Below the pieces are notes generated by a model. It ran no database searches and was not told where the DNA came from. It saw only the letters and a list, made by a program, of their open reading frames with translations. A DNA stretch of 32,048 nucleotides from Colwellia sp. 75C3 (GTDB lineage: Bacteria; Pseudomonadota; Gammaproteobacteria; Enterobacterales; Alteromonadaceae): assembly GCF_002836255.1 (NCBI RefSeq), contig NZ_PJAU01000041.1, forward strand, positions 1 through 32,048, written 5' to 3'. How positions within the stretch are numbered: position 1 is the first letter of the stretch; the number at the start of each line of letters is the position of its first letter. Both the position numbers and the translations under genes were made by a program. Positions 10,361 to 17,087 of this stretch are shown one piece after another.

Positions 10361-10416
10361 TGGAAATTAGCAGACGTAATTACTAAAGCTTAATCCTTTA
10401 TAAATTTTATATTTAA
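10361..10416 (+). repeat. Direct repeat copy 2: displaced rpsQ 3' end (scar)
   Basis: Starts at TGGAAATTAG and reads Trp-Lys-Leu-Ala-Asp-Val-Ile-Thr-Lys-Ala-stop in frame (10360-10392), against [10 protein letters not shown] in the real gene. The AT-rich trailer is also shared. CTAAGTCT occurs a little upstream in both copies. There is no gene body attached. It marks the junction where the T6SS island meets the ribosomal operon. The 10280-10360 stretch between holds no gene I can see. Confidence 0.85.
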
Positions 10417-10419
10417 TTA

Positions 10420-10625
10420 CAAATCCTCATAATCCCTCTAACGGCTTTAACTAGCAAGAAATGCTCACTCCCTAATTTAACGTCTCCATAATATGTTCTT
10501 CCACCAAACAGAACCAATAAGTAACACTTTAACTTGTGCAAAGAACATATATAAACGTGAAACAAGCCCTAAATGGGCATCAATTTCGCCTTGTTTTCAT
10601 TACCACTGGTAATTTTACATGATCA
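10420..10625 (-). pseudogene. Fourth toxin-tail remnant (AHH effector C-terminus), heavily degraded
   Basis: No open frame survives, but the minus strand still translates in pieces to the C-terminal part of the neighbouring nuclease. CKITSGNEN (about 10619-10593) is followed, after a frameshift, by GEIDAHLGLVSRL and AQVKVLLIGSVW down to 10501. A further frameshift gives YYGDVKLGSEHFLLVKAVRG toward 10430. The matching segments of the intact effector are CKVASDSKK, GKIDAPLGLVARL, AQLKVLLIGPVW and YYGDDKLMTEYFSLVKATEG. A stop codon also interrupts one reading at 10477-10479. There is no immunity gene between it and the rpsQ scar, so it is the oldest or most eroded module of the array. The N-terminal limit is uncertain. 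Confidence 0.8.
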
Positions 10626-10672
10626 ATCTTTCAGAGCTCTAGCTTTCCTAAGCTATAAATTAAAGCCATTAA

Positions 10673-10705
10673 AAAGCCACAATCAACATAGTTCATTGTG
10701 GCTTT
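10673..10705 (-). terminator. Terminator after immunity gene 3
   Basis: Stem AAAGCCACAAT (10673-10683) / ATTGTGGCTTT (10695-10705), loop CAACATAGTTC. The minus-strand transcript continues into U residues (A-tract 10671-10675). The loop is almost identical to that of the terminator at 11888-11920. Confidence 0.8.
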
Positions 10706-10740
10706 ATTTAGGCAAACTAAATGAGTCTTAAAAGTAAAAA

Positions 10741-11313
10741 CTATAAAATAAAGGCCCCATCTAGCTCTTCAAAATCAAGACCAATAAAGTTCTTGCTTTC
10801 AAGGTGATTCTTAACTTTTTCATGAACAACAATGGTGTCCCAACTTTCCGCTAAACGGAACATATACAAGCCTTTAATCGCGCTAGTATTGCCTTGAAGC
10901 TTTTGAATACTGGCATCGCCGTCACGAGATTCTGTCGCAAACTCTGTTTCTGGGCCAGCTGCTTTAACTAAACCAATAATATTAAAAGCTTTATAACCTT
11001 CTATTAGATACCTAGGATCAGTTCGACTCTTAAGAACAACATCATAATTCACTAAATTATCAACTCCGCACTCCACTAAAGCATCAATAAATTCTTTACT
11101 GGCTATTGGGGGGTGACAATAATAAGAAAGACAATTAGCATCCTCTTCACCTTCTCTTATATCTACAATTATTGGAGTCTTTGGCTCTTGAACAAAAGCT
11201 TGACCATACATCCAATCATCTTTCTTTTCATTAGGTAAGTCAGGCATGCCTCCTAGCATCATCCCTTCATCAGAATAATCCGAGTCCATTACATAATACT
11301 TTGCATCACTCAT
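10741..11313 (-). CDS. Imm11/DUF1629-like immunity protein, copy 3
   Basis: 190 residues, acidic and without signal peptide, so probably cytoplasmic. It resembles the DUF1629 (Imm11) family of polymorphic-toxin immunity proteins, with YKAFNIIGLVKAAG, YMFRLAESWDTIVVHEKVKN and a C-terminal LDGAFIL. It is closer to copy 1 (13119-13694) than to copy 2: the second half of copies 1 and 3 is nearly identical, while the first 60 residues differ. It lies 27 bp after the broken toxin tail 3. It is intact although its partner tail is dead, so it may persist as protection against kin carrying that toxin variant. Neutralisation of an AHH nuclease is inferred from context. Confidence 0.85.
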   Translation of the reverse strand: MSDAKYYVMDSDYSDEGMMLGGMPDLPNEKKDDWMYGQAFVQEPKTPIIVDIREGEEDANCLSYYCHPPIASKEFIDALVECGVDNLVNYDVVLKSRTDPRYLIEGYKAFNIIGLVKAAGPETEFATESRDGDASIQKLQGNTSAIKGLYMFRLAESWDTIVVHEKVKNHLESKNFIGLDFEELDGAFIL

Positions 11314-11340
11314 TACGTATCCTTTAAATATTTGTATTTT

Positions 11341-11870
11341 TTATAAAACTTTAATGATATCTGCCTTAAGGCCATCAATCTCTTTCTCTAATCCAAAATA
11401 AGCTTTCATAAGCTTGTCGTCACCGTAGAATTTTTTATGCCAAACGGGTCCTATCAACAGAACTTTTAGTTGAATTGATAGTACATTCAAGCGAGCTACC
11501 AGCCCTAAAGGAGCATCAACCTTTCCATTTTTTTTACTATCCTTAGCTATTTTACAGGCTCCATCTTCCATTTTTTTCATTTTAGCTGCTATTTTATCTA
11601 GAACCTTAAAAACCTGTATGGAGTAATTTTTATGTCGCATATGAAACTGCCTATTGCCTGATACTTCAATAGCTGCTGCTACATATGCTCTTTGAAAATC
11701 AATTGCAATATTTCGGTATTCCTTACCTTTGAGTTTAAGGAGGATTTTTTTGCCCGCTTCTGAAGGCCACTAATTTTTCATTGAAAGTGCATAGGGACTA
11801 GGTAGCCAGACACCCTTTACTTCAGTAGAGAGTCAGCGCAATTAACGTCATAACCGATACTTTCACGCAT
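11341..11870 (-). pseudogene. Orphan toxin tail 3 (AHH effector C-terminus), frameshifted and amber-stopped
   Basis: The module starts at ATG 11868-11870 with MRESIGYDVNCADSLLK and then a stop. Another frame resumes as STEVKGVWLPSPYALSMKN, meets an in-frame TAG at 11770-11772 exactly where the intact effector has Glu (ENEWPS), and continues through WPSEAGKK... to the C-terminus at 11341. The last 99 codons from ATG 11638-11640 form an open frame (MRHKNYSIQVFKVLDKIAAK), but this is just the tail of the domain. It lacks the His-His motif present in the full effector. At least one frameshift and one nonsense change make it a pseudogene unless suppressed. Confidence 0.85.
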
Positions 11871-11887
11871 TAAATCTCAGTCAATAA

Positions 11888-11920
11888 AAAGCCACAATTA
11901 ACATAGTTCATTGCGGCTTT
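11888..11920 (-). terminator. Terminator after immunity gene 2
   Basis: Stem AAAGCCACAAT (11888-11898) with ATTGCGGCTTT (11910-11920). The single A/C mismatch seen on the plus strand becomes a G-U pair in minus-strand RNA, which supports function on the minus strand. A short U-tract follows (A-tract 11886-11890). The loop TAACATAGTTC matches the terminator at 10673. Confidence 0.8.
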
Positions 11921-11949
11921 ATTTAGACAAAGTATATGAGTGGTAAAAA

Positions 11950-12519
11950 CTATAGGATGAACGCGCCCTCAAGCGGAGTAAATGCTAAGTTTTTAAAGCC
12001 TTTTGCTTCTAAATGGTTTTTAACTTTTTCATGCACCACAATCGTTCGCCAGCTTTCCGCTAAACGAAACATATACTGACCTTTCATTGCTTCAGGGTTT
12101 GGCTGATAACTTTCAATACTGGCATCACCTTCGCGAGATTCAGTGGCAAACTTAGTATCAGCAGATGCCGCTTTGGCTAAACCAATAATATTAAAGCCCT
12201 TATAACCCGTTATCTGCTTATCGCACTCCCGACTTTTTAATATAACGTCATAAAGGTGTAAATTATCTACGCCCACTTCTAATAACGCCTCAATAAATTC
12301 ATTACTGGCGATTTGAGGGTTACCATAAAAGTGGACAGGAGGTTTATTTTGTTCCCCTTCACGAATGCCAACCATAAGTGGCTCTGTTGGCGGGATGGTA
12401 AATGCTTGACCTTTCATCCAACTATCCTTAAAAGGCTTGGGTAGGCGAGGCATACCACCTGCCATTAAAACATTCTCATCAAAATCACAGCGGATTACAT
12501 AAAACTTATCATCACTCAT
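11950..12519 (-). CDS. Imm11/DUF1629-like immunity protein, copy 2
   Basis: 189 residues of the same family as copies 1 and 3, with YKGFNIIGLAKAAS, YMFRLAESWRTIVVHEKVKN and LEGAFIL. It is the divergent member: PRLPKPFKDSWMKGQAFTIP replaces the PDLPNE..DDWMYGQAF of the others. Its partner tail 2, which lies 18 bp upstream, is divergent in the same sense, so toxin tail and immunity protein seem to co-vary as allele types. Probably cytoplasmic and without signal peptide. Confidence 0.85.
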   Translation of the reverse strand: MSDDKFYVIRCDFDENVLMAGGMPRLPKPFKDSWMKGQAFTIPPTEPLMVGIREGEQNKPPVHFYGNPQIASNEFIEALLEVGVDNLHLYDVILKSRECDKQITGYKGFNIIGLAKAASADTKFATESREGDASIESYQPNPEAMKGQYMFRLAESWRTIVVHEKVKNHLEAKGFKNLAFTPLEGAFIL

Positions 12520-12537
12520 TAGTTAACCTTTTATTTT

Positions 12538-13041
12538 TTATATGATTTTTTCAATATCTGCAGATGGATTGTCCGCTTTATCTAAGTTCTCAATAAAGGT
12601 ATTCATACCTTTATTGTCGGCAAAGAATGGTGGATGCCAAACAGTACCGATAAGCAATACTTTTAATTGAGCCGACAGGATATTTAATCGGGCCACTAAA
12701 CCTAAAGGCGCATCAATTTTCCCATCATCTTCACCATCAGCAGCTATTTCACATTCTCCACTAATCATCATCATCATTTTGGCTGCTATGCCATCTAGCA
12801 CATCCTTAACTTCTCTCGAATAATCACTGTGGCGCATATGAAATTGTTTGCCGCCAGACTCCTTGATTGCGGCGGCAATATAGGCCTCTTGAAAAGAGAC
12901 GGCATGCTCGACATAGCGCTGCCCTTCTGATTTGAAAATGTACTTTTTTCCATCTTCAGAAGGCCATTTATTTTTATTAGATAAAGCATAAGGGGTCGGT
13001 AACCAAGTACAATTTACATCGTAACCGATACTTTCACGCAT
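12538..13041 (-). CDS. Orphan toxin tail 2 (truncated AHH-type nuclease C-terminus)
   Basis: 167 residues aligning to residue 157 onward of the full effector: MRESIGYDVNC, WLPTPYALSNKNKWPSEDGK, QFHMRHSDYSREV, and DAPLGLVARLNILSAQLKVL. It lacks the secretion N-terminus and the PHHLIP motif. It also has a short in-frame loss at the start of the domain (CTWLP instead of CAENGVWLP). It retains the H..RH..Y motif. With no N-terminal half it is unlikely to be an active or exported toxin. It has its own ATG but I see no clear promoter or ribosome-binding site, and the preceding terminator should silence it. It looks like a displaced cassette that could be recombined onto the full effector, carrying its immunity gene with it. 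Confidence 0.82.
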   Translation of the reverse strand: MRESIGYDVNCTWLPTPYALSNKNKWPSEDGKKYIFKSEGQRYVEHAVSFQEAYIAAAIKESGGKQFHMRHSDYSREVKDVLDGIAAKMMMMISGECEIAADGEDDGKIDAPLGLVARLNILSAQLKVLLIGTVWHPPFFADNKGMNTFIENLDKADNPSADIEKII

Positions 13042-13056
13042 TAAATCTCAGTCAAT

Positions 13057-13090
13057 AAAAAACCACAATCAGTTAGGCTAATTGTGGTTT
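13057..13090 (-). terminator. Terminator after immunity gene 1
   Basis: Stem AAACCACAAT (13060-13069) / ATTGTGGTTT (13081-13090), loop CAGTTAGGCTA. Minus-strand RNA ends in a U-tract (A-run 13057-13062). The flank TTAAATCTCAGTCAATAAAA is shared with the terminator at 11888, so terminator and tail start were copied together. Confidence 0.8.
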
Positions 13091-13118
13091 ATATCCTTCA
13101 TATCCATACTATGGCTAG

Positions 13119-13694
13119 CTATAAAATGAACGCGCCATCTAACTCTTTAAACTTTAAACCAATGAAGCTCTTGCTTTCAAGGTGATTCTTAACTTTTTCA
13201 TGTACAACTATCGTGTCCCAACTTTCCGCCAAACGGAACATATACAAACCTTTAATGGCACTGGTATCAGCTTGAAGTTTTGTAATACTGGCATCACCGT
13301 CACGAGATTCTGTTGCAAATTCTGTTTCTGGGCCCGCCGCTTTAACTAAACCTATAATATTAAAAGCTTTATAGTCTTTATGCTCAACCTCTCCATCTGG
13401 CCAGCTTCTTAACACAGCATCATAAATAGCCAAATTATCAATGCCTACTTCTAATAAAGCACCGATGAACTCATTAGTGGCAACAGGAGGATCTGAATAA
13501 AAGGAAACTGGAATATTATTTTCTTCATCATCAGAAATATCTACTATTATCGGCTCTTTTGGGGCTTTAGTAAAAGCTTGGCCATACATCCAGTCATCTT
13601 TAGCCTCATTGGGTAAATCAGGCATACTATCTAGTGCCATGCCATCAATTAAACCTAAGGTGGTATCCATTACATAATATTTATCGTTACTCAT
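13119..13694 (-). CDS. Imm11/DUF1629-like immunity protein, copy 1 (cognate of the full effector)
   Basis: 191 residues with YKAFNIIGLV at 108-117, YMFRLAESW at 151-159, IVVHEKVKNHLE at 162-173 and C-terminal LDGAFIL. These are features of the DUF1629/Imm11 family often encoded next to polymorphic nuclease toxins. It starts 26 bp after the effector stop and is followed by a terminator, closing the main operon. Cytoplasmic neutralisation of the effector nuclease is the expected role, inferred from family and position. Family naming is from memory of its motifs; a related DUF is possible. Confidence 0.87.
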   Translation of the reverse strand: MSNDKYYVMDTTLGLIDGMALDSMPDLPNEAKDDWMYGQAFTKAPKEPIIVDISDDEENNIPVSFYSDPPVATNEFIGALLEVGIDNLAIYDAVLRSWPDGEVEHKDYKAFNIIGLVKAAGPETEFATESRDGDASITKLQADTSAIKGLYMFRLAESWDTIVVHEKVKNHLESKSFIGLKFKELDGAFIL

Positions 13695-13720
13695 GTTATC
13701 TCTTTTAGTCTCTTTGTTCT

Positions 13721-14695
13721 TTACATAATCTTGACGATATCAGCTTTTAAACCTTCAGTCGCTTTAACCAAAGAAAAGTACTCAGTCATTAATTTATCAT
13801 CACCATAATACTCTTCATGCCAAACAGGCCCTATAAGCAACACCTTCAGCTGAGCAGACAGAGCATTTAGTCTAGCGACAAGCCCTAAAGGGGCGTCAAT
13901 TTTGCCATCTTTTTTACTATCACTGGCAACTTTACATGCTCCATCTTCCATTTTTTTCATTTTAGCGGCTATTTTATTTAAAACCTTTTTAACCTGCATC
14001 GAATAATCAGCATGTCGCATATGAAATTGACGATTTCCTGACTCTTCAATTGCTGCTGCTACATAGGCTTTTTGAAATGATACGGCAACATTAACGTACT
14101 CTTTGCCTTTCATTTTTAAGATTCTCTTCTTTCCATCATCTGATGGCCATTCATTTTCCATAGAAAGAGCATAAGGACTAGGCAACCAGACACCATTCTC
14201 AGCACAATTAACATCGTAACCAACGGATTGCTTGTCTTTTACTTTGCTTTCAATACCTTTTTTATTAAAATTTTTAATTACAGCCTTATCACCTAAATAG
14301 GGTACTAATTTAGATTTAGCCAATGATTCATTACCCGGAATCAAATGATGTGGTGCATATTTAACCTCATATTTTTCTGTTTCTTTGTCGGTATATGTAC
14401 GTACCTTGAGGTCTTTATCACCTTTCTTCCACGTTAACATTTCATCTGGCGCAAAGTGTAAGGTTATTTTGCTTTCAGGTTTTTTTTGATTATCTTTCTC
14501 TAAGCTTTTACCTAGCTTACCACCATCATTTTTAGGCATGCTTGGCTTTTTTCCATCAGTCTCAGGATGCGGCACCTCCATCTCAACAGCTGCTGGCTTT
14601 TCAGATTTATCATGCCACGGACAAGTATTTTCATTGTGCTCTTCATCTTTAGCAATAAAAATATCAACTGAAATGGCTTCACCTAACTGTGTCAT
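13721..14695 (-). CDS. T6SS effector with AHH-type (HNH/EndoVII superfamily) nuclease domain
   Basis: 324 residues. Residues 1-30 (VDIFIAKDEEH..NTCPWHD) form a short N-terminal region, probably for loading, and 31-75 is a charged Lys/Pro-rich linker. From about 110 the toxin domain shows PHHLIP (His116-His117), GYDVNC (159-164), NGVWLPSP (167-174) and a closing HMRHADY with His225, Arg227, His228 and Tyr231. This matches the AHH nuclease pattern of the HNH/endonuclease VII superfamily, predicted to cut DNA in the recipient cell. Vibrio parahaemolyticus has a PAAR-AHH T6SS effector of comparable design. Here the PAAR-like protein is a separate gene (17088-17468) linked by a DUF2169 adaptor. 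The immunity gene is 26 bp downstream. Nuclease activity is predicted, not shown. Confidence 0.85.
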   Translation of the reverse strand: MTQLGEAISVDIFIAKDEEHNENTCPWHDKSEKPAAVEMEVPHPETDGKKPSMPKNDGGKLGKSLEKDNQKKPESKITLHFAPDEMLTWKKGDKDLKVRTYTDKETEKYEVKYAPHHLIPGNESLAKSKLVPYLGDKAVIKNFNKKGIESKVKDKQSVGYDVNCAENGVWLPSPYALSMENEWPSDDGKKRILKMKGKEYVNVAVSFQKAYVAAAIEESGNRQFHMRHADYSMQVKKVLNKIAAKMKKMEDGACKVASDSKKDGKIDAPLGLVARLNALSAQLKVLLIGPVWHEEYYGDDKLMTEYFSLVKATEGLKADIVKIM

Positions 14696-14740
14696 GCATT
14701 ATCCTTAATCATCAAAAACATAGGGGATTGAGTTTTACGC

Positions 14741-15799
14741 TTAAACCACACAAGCCGCTCCTCTAAACTCATCATCTGATGAGCCATAACAAATACTTGG
14801 TTTGGCGCTATTTAGTGCGGCAAGTGCCAATAGCACAGGGCCGGTAGCGGCTCCTAAATCACCGTAACAATCAGCGGGGTGTTGATGGTTTGCTTCAGGC
14901 GAAATAACTTTTGCGTTACGCACTTGCGCAACACCAAACTCTTTACCGCCAAATAACTCACCATTTAAACTGCTGTAAATAGCTTTGATATTATTTTCAG
15001 GCATTATATTGGCAAAGCCGACAGCTTCAGTAAACGCTTGCGCTAAGCCATTGCCAAGGTAAGGTTCATCACTGTATCGATGCCCTTCCTCCGCCGCTAA
15101 ACCGGGTCGGGTAATGGCGCGGTTATTAGGGGATAATGCTTGTTTCGACAATAAAATAAAGCCTGCGCCTTCTCCGGGAACAAAACAATCTGCGCCCCCT
15201 GCTTCGGTTTTAACCCGTTTATCTTGCATAAATTTAGACAAAGTTGTTGCATGCCAAAAGGTATCAACACCGCCAACTAAGGCAAAGGGTTGTGATGATG
15301 TTTGTAAATATTGAAAGGCGCTTTCTAGAGCAAAAAATGCCCCTGCTCTGCCCATTGGAAATACTTTGCTATTATCTAAATCAATAGGCTTTTCTATTTG
15401 GCATTGTAAGTGTTTTAAAAATATCGAACGTATTGGCAATGGCGCGTTAGGTATTGGCTCTGGTCCGGCTAAAAACACGGCCATTGGCGCGGAAATATCC
15501 GTATTGGGTAGCTCGGCCATTTGTTGATAAATTTGTTCAATAGCGGGTGCTGCCAATTGCAGCATGCGTGCTTGCCTAGCGGTTAACCCTAATACATCAA
15601 TAAGAGGGGCAGCCAAAGGCGGTAATGCGTCGTCAGGCACTTGCGTCATGGTTAATGCTTCAACATTACCATTACAATAACTACCTCTTTCATACACATT
15701 AATACCAGCCTGCACTGCGGCGTGGGTCATTGCAGTATTAAACCCTACAGGGGTAATCATACCTGTTGCGGCAATAAACAATTGATTCAAAGCACTCAT
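14741..15799 (-). CDS. Ketosynthase (thiolase-fold) homologue without catalytic residues, T6SS-associated
   Basis: 352 residues resembling beta-ketoacyl-ACP synthases in outline: MSALNQLFIAATGMITPVG at the start, FALVGGVDTFWHATTLSKFM, GEGAGFILLSKQA in the middle and GDLGAATGPVLLALAAL near the end. The three catalytic positions appear lost. The usual ACSSS is FPMGRAGAFFALESA, the HGTGT region reads SSLNGELFGGKEF, and the GH.LGAAG histidine is YGDLGAATG. It is therefore unlikely to condense acyl groups and is better seen as a scaffold or chaperone for effector loading. It overlaps the HEAT protein gene by 4 nt and is followed 45 bp later by the effector. Similar proteins occur in T6SS effector loci; their exact job is unknown to me. 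Confidence 0.8.
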   Translation of the reverse strand: MSALNQLFIAATGMITPVGFNTAMTHAAVQAGINVYERGSYCNGNVEALTMTQVPDDALPPLAAPLIDVLGLTARQARMLQLAAPAIEQIYQQMAELPNTDISAPMAVFLAGPEPIPNAPLPIRSIFLKHLQCQIEKPIDLDNSKVFPMGRAGAFFALESAFQYLQTSSQPFALVGGVDTFWHATTLSKFMQDKRVKTEAGGADCFVPGEGAGFILLSKQALSPNNRAITRPGLAAEEGHRYSDEPYLGNGLAQAFTEAVGFANIMPENNIKAIYSSLNGELFGGKEFGVAQVRNAKVISPEANHQHPADCYGDLGAATGPVLLALAALNSAKPSICYGSSDDEFRGAACVV

Positions 15800-17079
15800 A
15801 CAGCTTTCCTTGCTTTGGTATTAAATAGCGGTGATTGTGGGTCGAGTAAAGCTAAAGAGAGTGCTGCGCTATGACGTTGTCGCTGCGAGCTATGCTGAAT
15901 CACTTGATTCAGTTTATTACTGGCTGCGGGGTTATTCTGCCCAAGCTCAACACCTAATATATATCGTGATCCTGGGATAAATTTAGTGCGGTGTTTTAAC
16001 CACATGTGCGATATTTTACTGACATAAGGGAACGGCAAATGTTCGTCGTCATCTAACTCAACCATTTCATCTTCATTATCATCATTGGGCACAACGGTAA
16101 TATCACCGGGCGTGTCGATAATGAGTTCATAGCGGTTTAAGTCAATACCCGTAATTAATACAAATGCTTCTCCCGCTATTTTAGCGGTTTCAAAACTTTT
16201 CATTCTATCAATTAGCCAGGGTATTGTATGCGGATCGCCTAATACACCACTAGCGATAATAACAGCTCGGATGTGATCAGGATTTTTCGCTAATTCAGAT
16301 ATCCAGGCACGCGCTTGTGGTGCTGGTAATACCTTAAAAGCAATTTGAATGGCGGGTATTTGGTGTGGTGTTACTTCATTAATAAATGGATAGAGGTTAT
16401 TAATATGCTTCTTCTCACCCAATAAAAGCAACGCCCAGTTTGCCCAAAAAGCTACCGACGGATCCTCATGTTGCAGCATGGTTTCGGCGATATTCGCGTA
16501 AACGTATAATTTAAGCTCACCGACTAAACGTAAAGTACGCGCTAATAACTTGTGATGGGTTAGGCAATCATCGCGGGTTAATATATCTTGTATAACATCA
16601 CCCGGATTTTTACGACGCATGCTACATACGGCAATAGCTAAATATTTATGGTCGAGGGACTTACTGTATAAAAATTTATTAATCCAATCATTCACTAAGG
16701 CTTTTGGTAACCACACAAGTGCTGAGGCAAGGCCTATAAAAGTGTCATCATTGGTAAAAGCATGGTCAACAATAGTCTTAATTTTTGCTAAGTCGCGGCT
16801 TCGAAAGGCAATAATGGCAGCAGCAAAACATTCGCCACCTTGCTCATATTCTAACTGTTCAAGCGCTATATTCCACGATAGTTCAAAGGTACTCATTAAC
16901 CCGTCTAGATTTGCATTTAACCGCACTTCTAATTCAAGTAAACTTTCTTGATCATAATGCGGTTGGTTAACAGCAATAGCACGCATTTCCCACAAAAAGG
17001 CGGCATCGGTATAAAACTGCTCGGTGATATCACGAAAAGCATTACTTTGTTGTTCTAATAGGTTCTTTTTATTCAACAC
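15796..17079 (-). CDS. HEAT-repeat protein of the TIGR02270 type, T6SS-associated
   Basis: 427 residues, mostly helical, with repeated helical pairs such as HKLLARTLRLVGELKLYVYA, PSVAFWANWALLLLGEKKH and HIRAVIIASGVLGDPHTIPW. An acidic stretch DDNEDEMVELDDDEHLPFP follows near residue 345, then a C-terminal KLNQVIQHSSQRQRHSAALS. This resembles TIGR02270, a family known only as T6SS-linked. The reading starts at GTG 17077-17079 (a TTG follows at once), 8 bp after the PAAR stop, without a strong Shine-Dalgarno, so translation may be coupled. No catalytic motif is visible; an adaptor or scaffold for the effector is plausible. Its stop overlaps the next start by 4 nt. Confidence 0.78.
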   Translation of the reverse strand: MLNKKNLLEQQSNAFRDITEQFYTDAAFLWEMRAIAVNQPHYDQESLLELEVRLNANLDGLMSTFELSWNIALEQLEYEQGGECFAAAIIAFRSRDLAKIKTIVDHAFTNDDTFIGLASALVWLPKALVNDWINKFLYSKSLDHKYLAIAVCSMRRKNPGDVIQDILTRDDCLTHHKLLARTLRLVGELKLYVYANIAETMLQHEDPSVAFWANWALLLLGEKKHINNLYPFINEVTPHQIPAIQIAFKVLPAPQARAWISELAKNPDHIRAVIIASGVLGDPHTIPWLIDRMKSFETAKIAGEAFVLITGIDLNRYELIIDTPGDITVVPNDDNEDEMVELDDDEHLPFPYVSKISHMWLKHRTKFIPGSRYILGVELGQNNPAASNKLNQVIQHSSQRQRHSAALSLALLDPQSPLFNTKARKAV

Positions 17080-17087
17080 GCTTTATA

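Noticed and set aside
10280..10740. Transposase or integrase remnants that would explain the island junction
   Set aside because: No such coding fragment or terminal inverted repeats were seen; only the rpsQ scar, the toxin remnant and a terminator.
11341..11640. A separate 99-residue gene
   Set aside because: Reading upstream in the same frame continues the toxin-tail homology (GNRQF, VAAAIE) past the ATG to a nonsense codon, so it is the end of a pseudogene.
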